A stretch of 20,073 nucleotides of DNA from a virus, in IMG/VR virus record IMGVR_UViG_3300003690_000692, positions 1-20,073 of that record; one strand, 5' to 3'. The position numbers and the translations under genes are program-made. Below, one piece after another: positions 4,818 through 12,776 of the stretch. Numbering within the stretch: the first letter of the stretch is position 1; every line of letters starts with the position of its first letter. The notes beneath the pieces are model-generated. The model did no database searches and had not been told where the DNA came from. It saw nothing but the letters and a program-made list of their open reading frames with translations.

Positions 4818-6314
4818 TCAGAATGCCGGAATCGTGGACGTACCGAGGACGCTCGTCCCCAGCACCCAGAATTGAGAATAGCCACCGGTCGCAGGCGACA
4901 GCTTCCAGGTCGTGATATGGTCTGTCCCTCCGCTGGTCACGCTATGCTGCTCCGACTCGACGAAGAAATCCGCGCTGATGCCCAGGGCCGCGTCATTGGT
5001 TGCGGTGACGGTGATCCGCTCCGACAGGTCTCGGCTCAGTGCCTGCCCGATATTGCCTGGATCGGATGCCGATATTGTCATCGTCAAAATCTCGATGGGT
5101 GAGCCGTAGATCGCCATCTGGTACTCGCACCAATCCTGGGCCTCGGAGGTCGTTGGGATAAACTTCGTCTCGGCGACGTACTTCCGTTCACCGTAAATCC
5201 CCTGAGAGGTCGTGTCGATAGCCCTGACGATACATGGGTTCTTGGTGCTGACCGCCGTCCCTCTCGCCTGGAGCTTGGTCACGTAACCGCTCGACCCGGT
5301 CGCCGAATTGGTCAGCGTGATCGCCATCCGCTCCGCTGTTCTCACGGCAGAGATAGTGATGTCCTCCGCAACAGTCAGGTCAGTACCAGACCCGTTTGAG
5401 TTCGTCCAGACCTTTACGTCAGTATTTACGACCGGCACCGTCCAGGCATCGACCTCCATCGCATTATTCGCTGCATCAGGGTTCGGGAATTCTGCCTCAA
5501 ATGTTTTTGCCTCACCGGGAGCCAGAGTGGGAGATGCCGCCCCGGTCTCTGGATGCGTCCAGAGGACAGCGAGGGAGGCCAACGCAATGTAGCTGTGCGT
5601 GGCTCCTGATGCGTCGGAGAACGTCGCCTGGGACGTAGTGGATGCCGTCTCTGTTAGCCGGTGGAACCGATTCTCAAATGCTATCTGGCCGGATTTAGAC
5701 TCCTTGATGAACCCGGCCTCAGCCTCCTCGACAAGCCGGAGAGCGTCGATGGCCTTCTTCCCGCTCATCCAAAACCGGCTGATCGTGGTCTGCCCGGTGT
5801 CCAGGTCACGATCCGCTGCCTCAGTCCAGCCCACGTCGTCCAGAATATCCCCTACCGCCTGGTCTGTGCGGCGATTGGTCTGCGATGCCAACTGAGTCTC
5901 GAACTGGTTGAGATAACCGAGAGTTCCGAACGCCGTCAGTGTACAGGTCTTGACCCCTACACTAGACGGAGCAGGCAGGATGCGATCCAGCTTCCCCTGC
6001 CAACGGACGCCGTCATTGAACGCGACCGGGAACGTGTAAGGGAAGCTCCCGCTTCCGGCCTGGAGCCGAACGGTACGCCCCGGCAGGATTTTACCAGTCA
6101 GGGCCGAGGAGGTATTGGACGGTGAGTATTTACCAGCCGTATTGATTAGCCCAGCGGTCAACTTCCCGCTGATCGACCGGCCCAGTAGGGCCGAGGCGTA
6201 GTCCCGACCCCGCTCCCATGTGACCCACAAGGTGTCGCTGGTCACGTCCTCGTTCGCGTCGGTGAAATCCCCGTCGTCGTTCCAGTCGACGAGGAGGGTG
6301 TAGCTACCCGCCAT
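4818..6314 (-). CDS. Distal tail / hub-like structural protein
   Basis: A 498-residue protein. It begins MAGSYTLLVDWNDDGDFTDANEDVT, where DWNDDGDF is a D-x-N-D-x-D calcium-loop-like motif, followed by a mainly beta region containing RGRDYASALLGRSISGKLTAGLINTAGKYSP, typical of phage tail proteins placed after the tape measure. Residues about 130-220 (LNQFETQLAS..., ILDDVGWTEAADRDLDTG) resemble a baseplate-hub insertion domain. The C-terminal part (GERKYVAETKFIPTTSEAQDWCEYQ, ERITVTATND, TTWKLSP) resembles tail proteins that close the hub. There is no peptidase or lysozyme motif. It overlaps the preceding 62-aa gene by 11 nt. The role as distal tail/tail-tip protein is from order and general motif; exact equivalence to Dit or Tal is uncertain. 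Confidence 0.7.
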   Translation of the reverse strand: MAGSYTLLVDWNDDGDFTDANEDVTSDTLWVTWERGRDYASALLGRSISGKLTAGLINTAGKYSPSNTSSALTGKILPGRTVRLQAGSGSFPYTFPVAFNDGVRWQGKLDRILPAPSSVGVKTCTLTAFGTLGYLNQFETQLASQTNRRTDQAVGDILDDVGWTEAADRDLDTGQTTISRFWMSGKKAIDALRLVEEAEAGFIKESKSGQIAFENRFHRLTETASTTSQATFSDASGATHSYIALASLAVLWTHPETGAASPTLAPGEAKTFEAEFPNPDAANNAMEVDAWTVPVVNTDVKVWTNSNGSGTDLTVAEDITISAVRTAERMAITLTNSATGSSGYVTKLQARGTAVSTKNPCIVRAIDTTSQGIYGERKYVAETKFIPTTSEAQDWCEYQMAIYGSPIEILTMTISASDPGNIGQALSRDLSERITVTATNDAALGISADFFVESEQHSVTSGGTDHITTWKLSPATGGYSQFWVLGTSVLGTSTIPAF

Positions 6315-6492
6315 CTACCGCCTCAAGGGCCTCTACGTTGCCCTCAGAGCCGTTAGATGCCGCAAGCTGGGCCTGCAGCTCCACCACCTGACGCTCGGCC
6401 ATGATCCGTCGCAGTTGCTCTGCCGCCAGCGGGTTCTGGGCCAGGAGCGCCTGGAGGTCTGCATCTGTTATCTGGTTCTGTTGCTGGGTCAT
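6304..6492 (-). CDS. Small Gln-rich helical protein
   Basis: A 62-residue protein, MTQQQNQITDADLQALLAQNPLAAEQL..., predicted to be almost wholly helical with a coiled-coil segment (RRIMAERQVVELQAQLAAS) and a short acidic tail. It has no cysteine or transmembrane segment. Its ATG overlaps the stop of the preceding gene (ATGA) and its end overlaps the hub gene by 11 nt, so it is translationally coupled on both sides. I do not recognise the family. A small assembly adaptor or trimerisation helper for neighbouring fibre and hub proteins is possible. Confidence 0.6.
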   Translation of the reverse strand: MTQQQNQITDADLQALLAQNPLAAEQLRRIMAERQVVELQAQLAASNGSEGNVEALEAVDGG

Positions 6493-6710
6493 TCAGATTC
6501 CTCCCGAGGAGGTTCATGAGTTCCGTCAAACTCCTGGCACGCGACACAGTCGGGGTGTAGTGCCCGGATCGTCTCGATGTGACTCGTAAGGTGCGCAGCT
6601 TTCCAGTTGTCACGCTCCTCATCGAGGCGCACCAAGCCGTTGAAGCCCCTGGTAATCTTGTCCCGTTTCCCCGCCAGGTGGGCGTGCATAGCCTCGACTG
6701 TCCTAACCAT
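6489..6710 (-). CDS. Small charged protein with CxxC
   Basis: A 73-residue protein: a helical, basic N-terminus (MVRTVEAMHAHLAGKRDKITRGFNGLVRLDEERD), a middle with HLTSHIETIRALHPDCVACQEFDGTHEPP and an acidic end. HPDCVACQ plus nearby histidines could bind a metal. The ATG overlaps the tail-fibre stop (ATGGTTAG). The DNWKAAHLTSHIETI portion looks like the helix of small phage proteins located after fibres, but I cannot name a family. Gene order suggests it travels with the fibre rather than acting in replication. Confidence 0.6.
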   Translation of the reverse strand: MVRTVEAMHAHLAGKRDKITRGFNGLVRLDEERDNWKAAHLTSHIETIRALHPDCVACQEFDGTHEPPREESE

Positions 6711-8304
6711 TGGATACCTCCGCTAGTTGCTTCTCAAGATCGGCCACCGCAGCCTTTAATTCCACTAAGCGAATCTCATGCTCAAATAGATGCAACTGTT
6801 GCTGCTCCTGGCCCTCCCAGAGGCGCTTCTGAATCTGGCCCAGACTCAAGCGACCATCCCGCTCCCACTCTTCGCGCCCGATGATCCAGGGTAGGTGCCG
6901 GTTCTCGCGGGTGAATGCCAGGGTTTCTGCCACAGTGGGGAGCCATGTCTTCGCGTACTCCTCGTCGTCGGGAAGTACCTTGCCGTCAAAGTAAAGGTCA
7001 AAGATGTAGTCGGTGGTAAGGATGGTGCCGTCGTCATAGACTGCGACGAAGTTCGCAGTTCCTACTCCTTGGCTCCCGCCACTGGCCGCTCCCCAGAAAA
7101 TGCCCCCATTCTGGTCGATAGTGCCTCGGAGGTCAAGGGTCGTCGTTGTGTTATCGACCGTATAGAACTCTATTCTGGTTCCACGCGCTGAGCCGCTCCA
7201 AGTCTCGGTCGCGTCTGCTTTTATTTGCGCCCCCGTTTCAAACCCGCTACCGTTTGAACCTTGCCATGACAACTCGCCCAGTATGTCATCGGCGGCCATT
7301 GCTGTATGTGAGCCTACCGTACCATTCATTGAGTGTGCCATGCGAATTTCAGCCGTGTTGGCGTCACCGGTGTTATAGGCCCTAAGTTGGAATCGCGTCG
7401 CGTTGTTCCTCGCATGGACAATGCCACTGGCATTCCATACGTTCTCGGCATTGGCTACGTTGGAGAGGGTATTGTTCGCTAGATCAACGGCAGCAGCTAT
7501 CTGCAAGCCACCCGCATCAGTGATTACACCGTCTGTAATGATCGTGGCCCCGATGGTGAAGTCGGTCGTCGCATCTATTGCCCCTGTAACCGCCAGCGTT
7601 GACCCGTCAAAATTGAGGTTTGATTCTGACGTGACCGCGCTTGTCCCGTTGCCGGTCAGAAGCTTATTAGTTGCCAAGGTCGATACGCCCGTGCCACCGT
7701 AGGCCACGCCGACATCGGTGCCCTGCCATACTCCGGTCGCGATAGTCCCGACAGAGGTCAGCGAGGATGCCGTGACGCCACTGGCAAGGGTTGAGCCTGT
7801 CAGAGACCCCGCTGCCGCTGCCGCCGGAGCGGCCCACTTCACGCCGGTCGTCTCGCCCGAATCAGCCGTCATTACGTGGGTGTTAGTACCGACACCAAGC
7901 ATCTGAGGATTACCGGAGCCGTCGCCGATCAGGACATGGCCCTTGGTACTCATATCGACAGCCCCGATAGCAGAGGTGCCGTTACCGATCAGGACTCCGT
8001 TGGCGGTCAGAGTGCTGACACCCGTCCCTCCATAAGCCACCCCGACATCCGTGCCCTGCCAGACCCCTGTCGTGACCGTTCCCAGCCCGGTGATAAACGT
8101 GGTGGCCTGCCAGTCTGGCTTGCCTGACGTGACCCGCAGCACATCGTTCGTCGAACCGATCCCAAGCCTGAGAAGCTGAGAGGTCGTATCGGCATAAACT
8201 ATGTCGCCCACGGCCTGGTTCGCGACGACGTGCGTCCCGATCCCCTCCCATTCTGCTTGGGTAAGCTCGGTGCCGACGGTGCCGTGCTTCAGTTCGTTCG
8301 CCAT
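6703..8304 (-). CDS. Tail fibre protein with repeat stalk and C-terminal chaperone-like domain
   Basis: A 533-residue protein. Residues 1-70 are a short head (AEWEGIGTHVVANQAVGDIVYAD). Residues 70-230 hold repeated fibre modules: GVWQGTDVGVAYGGTGVST occurs at about 80 and again at about 191, with ANGVLIGNGTSA-like partners. Residues 305-400 (RFQLRAYNTGDANTAEIRM, ADDILGELSWQGSNGSGF, IEFYTVDN) match a common phage receptor-binding fold. The end (TDYIFDLYFDGK, NRHLPW, GRLSLGQIQKRLW, then a heptad coiled coil VELKAAVADLEKQL) resembles C-terminal S74-like trimerisation/intramolecular chaperone tails that fold fibres and may be autocleaved; cleavage is not shown here. AGGAG precedes the ATG. It follows the tape measure directly. 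Confidence 0.85.
   Translation of the reverse strand: MANELKHGTVGTELTQAEWEGIGTHVVANQAVGDIVYADTTSQLLRLGIGSTNDVLRVTSGKPDWQATTFITGLGTVTTGVWQGTDVGVAYGGTGVSTLTANGVLIGNGTSAIGAVDMSTKGHVLIGDGSGNPQMLGVGTNTHVMTADSGETTGVKWAAPAAAAAGSLTGSTLASGVTASSLTSVGTIATGVWQGTDVGVAYGGTGVSTLATNKLLTGNGTSAVTSESNLNFDGSTLAVTGAIDATTDFTIGATIITDGVITDAGGLQIAAAVDLANNTLSNVANAENVWNASGIVHARNNATRFQLRAYNTGDANTAEIRMAHSMNGTVGSHTAMAADDILGELSWQGSNGSGFETGAQIKADATETWSGSARGTRIEFYTVDNTTTTLDLRGTIDQNGGIFWGAASGGSQGVGTANFVAVYDDGTILTTDYIFDLYFDGKVLPDDEEYAKTWLPTVAETLAFTRENRHLPWIIGREEWERDGRLSLGQIQKRLWEGQEQQQLHLFEHEIRLVELKAAVADLEKQLAEVSNG
7675..8067 (-). repeat. Diverged protein-level repeat inside the tail fibre
   Basis: The codons for residues 80-99 (8008-8067) and 191-210 (7675-7734) encode the same 20-residue stretch around VWQGTDVGVAYGGTG, yet differ at many third positions. 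This shows an old duplication held by selection on protein sequence. Confidence 0.8.
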
Positions 8305-8316
8305 AATCTGCTCCTA

Positions 8317-10143
8317 CTATGCCGTTGCCAGGATGCCCTGGAACCCGCCGCGCCTCGCACCGTCCCTGACGGCCTCGGCCACACGGCGCTCGAAATCGTC
8401 CATGCCATAGGTCGGCCCCAGGATGTTAATGATGATACTCCCCATGACGCCTGCTCTGCCTAACGGGACGACGGCCTCCGGGCCAGCCTCGCCGAGCATC
8501 GCCAGCGTAGGCGACCGGACGATGCCGCCAGCCGCCATAGTCGGAATCTTCGGGATGATGGGGAGGTTCTTGAACGGGGCAAACTGGAAGGCCGGTAGGA
8601 CGGTGATGCCCAGCTTCGTCTTTTTCTCCCAACCGAATTGTACTTTTTTCAAGGCTTCAAATAGAGAGTTAACTGCACCGATTACAGTGTTGATTATTCC
8701 GATGATCGGATTCGCAATAGCTTTAACAACGCCCTTCATACCGTTCCAGATCGTATCCCAGTTATCGCGTAGGAGGAACAACGCTTTGAGCAGCGCACCG
8801 CCGGGAAGGAGCCAGCCGAATTTGGAATTGAACGCTGACTCGATGGCTCCCATGACCGTGTCGAATGCGGTCTTGATGGCTCCCCATACCGTGTCCCAGG
8901 TGGCCTTGAGTACCCTGACGATCTTGTCCCAGTTCTTGAATATGAGGATGCCTGCCGCCACCGCTGCGACTATCCCAAGGATGATGAGTCCAATCGGCCC
9001 CATCGCGAAGTTCAATACGGTCATTGCTCCTGACAAGACGGTAGTGGCTCCAGCTTGTATCAGAGTGCCAGCCGCTGCGATTTTGGACTTCAGCCCGACG
9101 AGGGCTTGGGTAGATGCGAGGGCGCTCATCGCGGTGCCGAGGGCAGGAATCATGATTACCATCGGGCCGAGAGCCGTGGCAAACTCCCCCACCGGAGCAA
9201 GCGAAGCCTTGACCTTGTTCTTCATGATGTCGAACTTGTCCGACATCGTCAGGGTAGTCGCTCCGAGTTCTTCGACCTTGCCCTCGGAGTTCCCCATCGC
9301 CTCCAGCATATCCTCCAGCGAGAATACGCCCTTGTCGATTGCGTCCTTAAACCGGATACCGGCACCTGCGCCGAAGTTGGAGGTCGCAATCGCCAGCGCC
9401 TCAGTGTCTGTCTCAGCGTTCTCGATGCTGGCGATCATCTCCATCAGCCCAGCGGAGATGTCAGTCACGCCCTCCTTCGCCAGTTTCTGCACCGCCGTAT
9501 TGAGTCCCGGCATCATCTTAGACGCCGAGAGTCCCGCCGCCTCCATATTACCGACCAGGGCGGTGGCCTCGTCCAGACTCAGGCCCATCGTTGCCAACTG
9601 CGGGCCAAATTTGACGACGGTGGCCGCGAGGGTACTCATCGGCACACCCACCGCCTGGGAGACCGTGGTTAGCTTGTCCAACTGAGCGCGTGTATCTTCA
9701 GCCGGAACGCCGAAGGCAATCATGGAGTCGGCCACCGATTTAATCATCGGCCCCGCTTCCTCTCCCATCGCTCTTGACACGTCGAGGAAGGCTTTGGTCA
9801 CATCCTCCAGGGCTGCGCCCTCCAAGCCCATCTCGGTGTTGACGTCCGCGATTGCCGCCGACACTGCCGCCGCGTCCTGGGGAACCGTAGCCCAGACATC
9901 CTTGAAACTCTGGGTCAGCCCTTCCAGTTGCTCGCCGCTCGCACCGGTTCCTGCGGCGATGGTGTTGGTGGCCTCCTGGTACTCCTGGCCGAGTTTCGCC
10001 GCCGCGCCAGCGGCCAGGGTGAGACCACCAGCCGCCATAGCAACGCCCTTCATGGCCGAGCGGAATTTATCGCCCATGCCTTTGACGTTTTTCTCTGCCG
10101 TCTTGGTATCGGCGTCGACCGTTATGGTGACGGTATTAGCCAC
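8317..10143 (-). CDS. Tape measure protein
   Basis: A 608-residue phage tail tape measure protein, which sets tail length and is later ejected with the DNA. It is Ala/Gly-rich and helical, with the PhageMin-tail-type core (residues ~60-330: GASGEQLEGLTQSFKDVW, PAEDTRAQLDKLTTVSQAVGVP, GMNxEAAGLS-like segments), a hydrophobic region at ~375-410 (GPIGLIILGIVAAVAAGILIF) and the typical C-terminal AAGGIVRSPTLAMLGEAGPEAVVPLGR motif. The length is short to medium for siphoviruses. There is no muralytic domain. The GTG start at 10143 overlaps the end of the frameshifted chaperone frame by 8 nt, the standard arrangement. Confidence 0.93.
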   Translation of the reverse strand: MANTVTITVDADTKTAEKNVKGMGDKFRSAMKGVAMAAGGLTLAAGAAAKLGQEYQEATNTIAAGTGASGEQLEGLTQSFKDVWATVPQDAAAVSAAIADVNTEMGLEGAALEDVTKAFLDVSRAMGEEAGPMIKSVADSMIAFGVPAEDTRAQLDKLTTVSQAVGVPMSTLAATVVKFGPQLATMGLSLDEATALVGNMEAAGLSASKMMPGLNTAVQKLAKEGVTDISAGLMEMIASIENAETDTEALAIATSNFGAGAGIRFKDAIDKGVFSLEDMLEAMGNSEGKVEELGATTLTMSDKFDIMKNKVKASLAPVGEFATALGPMVIMIPALGTAMSALASTQALVGLKSKIAAAGTLIQAGATTVLSGAMTVLNFAMGPIGLIILGIVAAVAAGILIFKNWDKIVRVLKATWDTVWGAIKTAFDTVMGAIESAFNSKFGWLLPGGALLKALFLLRDNWDTIWNGMKGVVKAIANPIIGIINTVIGAVNSLFEALKKVQFGWEKKTKLGITVLPAFQFAPFKNLPIIPKIPTMAAGGIVRSPTLAMLGEAGPEAVVPLGRAGVMGSIIINILGPTYGMDDFERRVAEAVRDGARRGGFQGILATA

Positions 10144-10366
10144 TCGATTCGTCCTCTACTTTGCCCTCGCCCACGATTGCCAACATCCGCAGTATCCCCA
10201 CGTCCTCGGCCATTAGCTCGGAGGGCAGGCAACTATACCGTTGGCAGATGCCGTCCACCATCTCGGCCTGTTCCAACTCGATGGGCTTAACGATAGGCGT
10301 ACCGTCCTGATACGTACCGCCCCGGACTGCCAGCCACCGGGCTATTCCGAGGCTGAGGCTTCCCCC
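10136..10366 (-). CDS. Tail assembly chaperone, -1 frameshift extension (gpGT-like)
   Basis: This frame, -1 relative to the preceding chaperone gene, runs past that gene's TAG and encodes 74 residues after the slip (SLSLGIARWLAVRGG..., IVKPIELEQAEMVDGICQRY, SCLPSELMAEDVGILRMLAIVGEGK). It has only a weak internal GTG (10390) and no ribosome site, whereas its content matches the T part of lambda-like gpGT. Slipping at GGGGGAA would give a fused protein of about 190 residues. Its known role is to bind the tape measure and recruit tail-tube subunits. Position directly before the tape measure supports this. Confidence 0.8.
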   Translation of the reverse strand, partial: GGSLSLGIARWLAVRGGTYQDGTPIVKPIELEQAEMVDGICQRYSCLPSELMAEDVGILRMLAIVGEGKVEDESSG

Positions 10367-10707
10367 GCTGTGGTCGCGGCCTCGCTCCACGCTCCCAGGA
10401 TCGCGGTGCCGAGCGAGGGCGGCAGGGATAGGAAACCCTTAGCGTCCGGCGTCAGCACCGTGCCGTCCTCATCTTGCAGGTTCCAGGCGTCAAGAATCTC
10501 GTCTCCGAACATGCTGAACGCGGCCCGAAGTTTGTCAAGGTCATTGTCCACCCCGCCCGCGAGTTGCTGTAGATCGAGGAACGTCCGCAGATCGACGTCC
10601 AGCCGGGCCTCGATGCGGATGCCCTCGTATTCCGGCTGGGCGAATACCAGGATCGCCCGACGACGCTGGATTGTATACGGCCTGACGCCGTTCTTAGTTG
10701 CTACCAC
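10342..10707 (-). CDS. Tail assembly chaperone (gpG-like)
   Basis: A 121-residue protein (NGVRPYTIQRRRAILVFAQPEYEGIRIEARLDVDLRTFLDLQQL..., FGDEILDAWNLQDEDGTVLTPDAKGFLSLPPSLGTAILGAWSEAATT). It lies between the tail-tube genes and the tape measure, the invariant place of gpG-type chaperones, and the GAWSEA helix near its end is typical. It starts with GTG at 10707, overlapping the tail-tube stop by one base (TAGTG). It ends at TAG 10342 shortly after a candidate slippery site, producing a short abundant form and a longer rare form. The assignment rests mainly on position and the overlapping frame. Confidence 0.8.
   Translation of the reverse strand: MVATKNGVRPYTIQRRRAILVFAQPEYEGIRIEARLDVDLRTFLDLQQLAGGVDNDLDKLRAAFSMFGDEILDAWNLQDEDGTVLTPDAKGFLSLPPSLGTAILGAWSEAATTAGEASASE
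10360..10366 (-). promoter_or_regulatory. Candidate -1 ribosomal frameshift site GGGGGAA
   Basis: On the coding strand the heptamer G GGG GAA sits in the chaperone frame 15 nt before its TAG. Moving back one base keeps GGG perfectly paired in the P site and GAA-to-GGA with one wobble mismatch in the A site. A CAGCC/GGCTG stem could form just downstream. It resembles but is not identical to the lambda GGGAAAG signal. Confidence 0.6.
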
Positions 10708-11132
10708 TAGACCGTTGACCAGGCAGGAACCGTGCCGTCAGCAAGGTTGAGCGTCACCGACCAGGTCAACGAGGTCAACGTCCCTGTGGCATCCCGTGTA
10801 ATGCCGTAATTAGCGACGACCATCTCCATTGCCAGCTTGGGATTGGAGGAGCTATTGCCGCCGACCCGGAGATCGAACGTCCGAGTCCCGGTACGAGTCT
10901 TGAAGACGTCGTGGGACTTGTTGCTCGCCGCGTTGAAGAAGCCGTTGAGCGATACGTCTCCGTCGCTCATGCCCGTGATCCGTTCCCGCGCCGACTTGTC
11001 GAGGCCGGTGGTCTCGACTAACTCCTGCGCGATATTGATCCCGTAGTCTCCGATGTCATTGGAGATATCTCGCACCGTTCCACCGGAGTCGTCCACTGCA
11101 AGGTAGTCGCCCAGTCCTGTCTGCTTCGCCAT
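10707..11132 (-). CDS. Major tail tube protein (shorter paralogue)
   Basis: A 141-residue beta-rich protein, MAKQTGLGDYLAVDDSGGTVRDISND..., containing LDKSARERITGMSDGDVSLNGFFN and TSLTWSVTLNLADGTVPAW at the end. This matches the phage tail-tube fold, in which hexameric rings stack to form the tail. AGGAGG lies 7 nt before the ATG, among the best ribosome sites in the window, consistent with a high-copy structural protein. The gene sits immediately before the chaperone pair and tape measure. A paralogue is encoded just upstream (11143-11883). Which of the two forms the bulk of the tube cannot be told; this one has the standard size and position. Confidence 0.82.
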   Translation of the reverse strand: MAKQTGLGDYLAVDDSGGTVRDISNDIGDYGINIAQELVETTGLDKSARERITGMSDGDVSLNGFFNAASNKSHDVFKTRTGTRTFDLRVGGNSSSNPKLAMEMVVANYGITRDATGTLTSLTWSVTLNLADGTVPAWSTV

Positions 11133-11142
11133 TTGTGGCCTC

Positions 11143-11883
11143 CTATGCCCTGGTGAATGCTATCGCGTATGTTATTGACCCAGAGGATGCGTCCAGCACA
11201 ACCCGCTGCCGCACGTATCGATTCAGTGTCCCGGTGAACTCAGCCCTGGCGGCTCCGATCCCATCAGATGCGGACACGGTTGCCGACGATGCGTCCGTCC
11301 AGGTCGAATTATCCGTGGAGTGCTGGACGTTCAAATGCCAGCGGGCGTTCCCGCCGACCGCACTGAGGGCAGTGACCTGGTAAATCCACGACCCGCCAGA
11401 GCTACTCGATGCAGAGTTATCAACCGATGATCCCGACGTGGACGCCGTGATCGAGTCGGTATGGCTGGTCAGCATGATCCCGAACTCTGGGCCTGAGCCG
11501 TTCGCCGCGAACGTCGCGTTGGCCGTTATCGCAGAGCCAGGAGACCGGGCCACGGTATACGTCGCCTCCTTGGACACCAGGCTCACCGAGGGATCGCCCA
11601 CCGCTGATCCCATTGGGACGAGAACCTCCTGGTCTGCCGTCGGGAGCTTTCCCGAATTGGAAGTCCAGACCGCGTGTTGCCGGGACGATGCATTGTCGAA
11701 CCACGCAGCCACGCTGATCTCCCCATCCACGATCCCGATAATCCGCTTCTTCGCCGATACGTCCAGCGTGGTCACGTCCAGAAGCTCATTGGTATACCCC
11801 AAGCCATTCAAAGCGTTCGCGTCACCGGAGAGGTCGTACCCCTCGACGTAGAGCCGGACGTTCAAGCCGTTTACCTTAGCCAT
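11143..11883 (-). CDS. Second tail tube paralogue with extra C-terminal beta domain
   Basis: A 246-residue protein. Residues about 1-150 share the tail-tube fold with the next gene: LDVSAKKRIIGIVDGEISVAAWFDNAS aligns without gaps to LDKSARERITGMSDGDVSLNGFFNAAS, and 15 of 34 residues across that segment are identical by eye. After a Ser/Gly-rich linker (SGSSVDNSASSSSGGS) comes a ~90-residue beta domain (WIYQVTALSAVGGNARWHLNVQHSTDNSTWTD... RYVRQRVVLDASSG), like the decoration domains often appended to phage structural proteins. GGAGG lies 5 nt before the ATG. It may decorate the tube, cap it, or form a mixed tube; this is inference. Confidence 0.78.
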   Translation of the reverse strand: MAKVNGLNVRLYVEGYDLSGDANALNGLGYTNELLDVTTLDVSAKKRIIGIVDGEISVAAWFDNASSRQHAVWTSNSGKLPTADQEVLVPMGSAVGDPSVSLVSKEATYTVARSPGSAITANATFAANGSGPEFGIMLTSHTDSITASTSGSSVDNSASSSSGGSWIYQVTALSAVGGNARWHLNVQHSTDNSTWTDASSATVSASDGIGAARAEFTGTLNRYVRQRVVLDASSGSITYAIAFTRA

Positions 11884-11928
11884 ATATACCTCCCGCGATT
11901 GCGCCCCTGTACGGCGTTCCTGGTGCGT

Positions 11929-12363
11929 CTAAGCCGTGATCGTGACCTCGCCGTATATCTCCATTTCGAACGGAACCGAGACAGTGCGGTATACTCCCCC
12001 GCTCATGTTGGTATATCCGACCGTAGCAGGGCCGAGGCTGCTGTCCGTCACGTTGCCCCCAAGCTCTGCATCAGACCGGAGTTGAGTGTCGATCTGCACC
12101 ATCGCATCCCAGACCGCAAGTTCGATGCTCTCCCGCACGTCCGGCGAATCCTGCATACGGAAATATGCCCGCACCATCACGGTCGTCCGTGATCCAATAT
12201 CCCCCAGCGTCTCGAAATCGTTCCTCCTGCCCGTGACCCAGAACGCCAGCACCGGCGTCCCTGAGATCGCCAGCGGCTCCCCACGATAGACCGCGACGAA
12301 GGCGGGGTCGGAGATCGCCGCGAGTAACGTGTCGATCTGAGCCAATGCTCCCGACCGGCTCAT
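11929..12363 (-). CDS. Tail terminator-like protein
   Basis: A 144-residue protein, MSRSGALAQIDTLLAAISDPAFVAVYRGEP..., with a central segment TTVMVRAYFRMQDSPDVRESIELAVWDAMVQIDTQL and a closing strand SVPFEMEIYGEVTI. Mixed alpha/beta layout, size and position between the neck protein and tail tube fit gpU-type tail terminators, which cap the finished tail and join it to the head. The ATG overlaps the stop of the neck gene (ATGA), so translation is coupled. The family is judged from order and layout rather than a diagnostic motif. Confidence 0.7.
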   Translation of the reverse strand: MSRSGALAQIDTLLAAISDPAFVAVYRGEPLAISGTPVLAFWVTGRRNDFETLGDIGSRTTVMVRAYFRMQDSPDVRESIELAVWDAMVQIDTQLRSDAELGGNVTDSSLGPATVGYTNMSGGVYRTVSVPFEMEIYGEVTITA

Positions 12364-12776
12364 GCGTTAAATGCCTCGGCAATTGCCCCGCCAATGTAAT
12401 CCTCGTAGAGCTTGGGATTGTTGTTGATATGATCGTAGGCGTTGCCGAACATTCGGTAGCCAGGGAACCCTGGCCTCGCTCGGTTTCGCTTATCAATCCC
12501 CTCCACCCAGTTTGCGTAGATCAGGTTCTGTCGACCCTGCTGCTGCTCCCCCGCCGCGATGATCGCCACGCTATCCCGTATGGTTGCGGCTCCTACGTGG
12601 CGACGAAGCTCTCCGATGACCCGTCCGTGGCCGGGATATAGCTGGTCAAGGACTTTGTTAGCTCCCTCAATCGTCGCCAAATCGAGCAAGCCCCGGTTAG
12701 TCGCCTCGATCAAGTCCTGCGAAGCATTCTTGCCGAATAGCGGGCCGAGCATCTTGAAGGTCGTAGTGGGCGGCAT
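12360..12776 (-). CDS. HK97 gp10-like neck / head closure protein
   Basis: A 138-residue basic protein. Its C-terminal half, NLIYANWVEGIDKRNRARPGFPGYRMFGNAYDHI, followed by an amphipathic helix (YEDYIGGAIAEAFNA), resembles gp10-type neck or tail-completion proteins, which have the Y-A-x-W-x-E...F-x-G-Y-x-M-x-x-x-A pattern. It lies between the connector and the tail terminator as expected. The start overlaps the connector's stop (TAATG). It would act in the head-tail joint. Confidence 0.75.
   Translation of the reverse strand: MPPTTTFKMLGPLFGKNASQDLIEATNRGLLDLATIEGANKVLDQLYPGHGRVIGELRRHVGAATIRDSVAIIAAGEQQQGRQNLIYANWVEGIDKRNRARPGFPGYRMFGNAYDHINNNPKLYEDYIGGAIAEAFNA

Noticed and set aside
8423-9685. 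420-codon plus-strand frame opposite the tape measure
   Set aside because: Shadow of the GC-rich tape measure gene; low-complexity Ala/Ser/Pro content and no ribosome site, while the minus strand encodes a recognisable protein.
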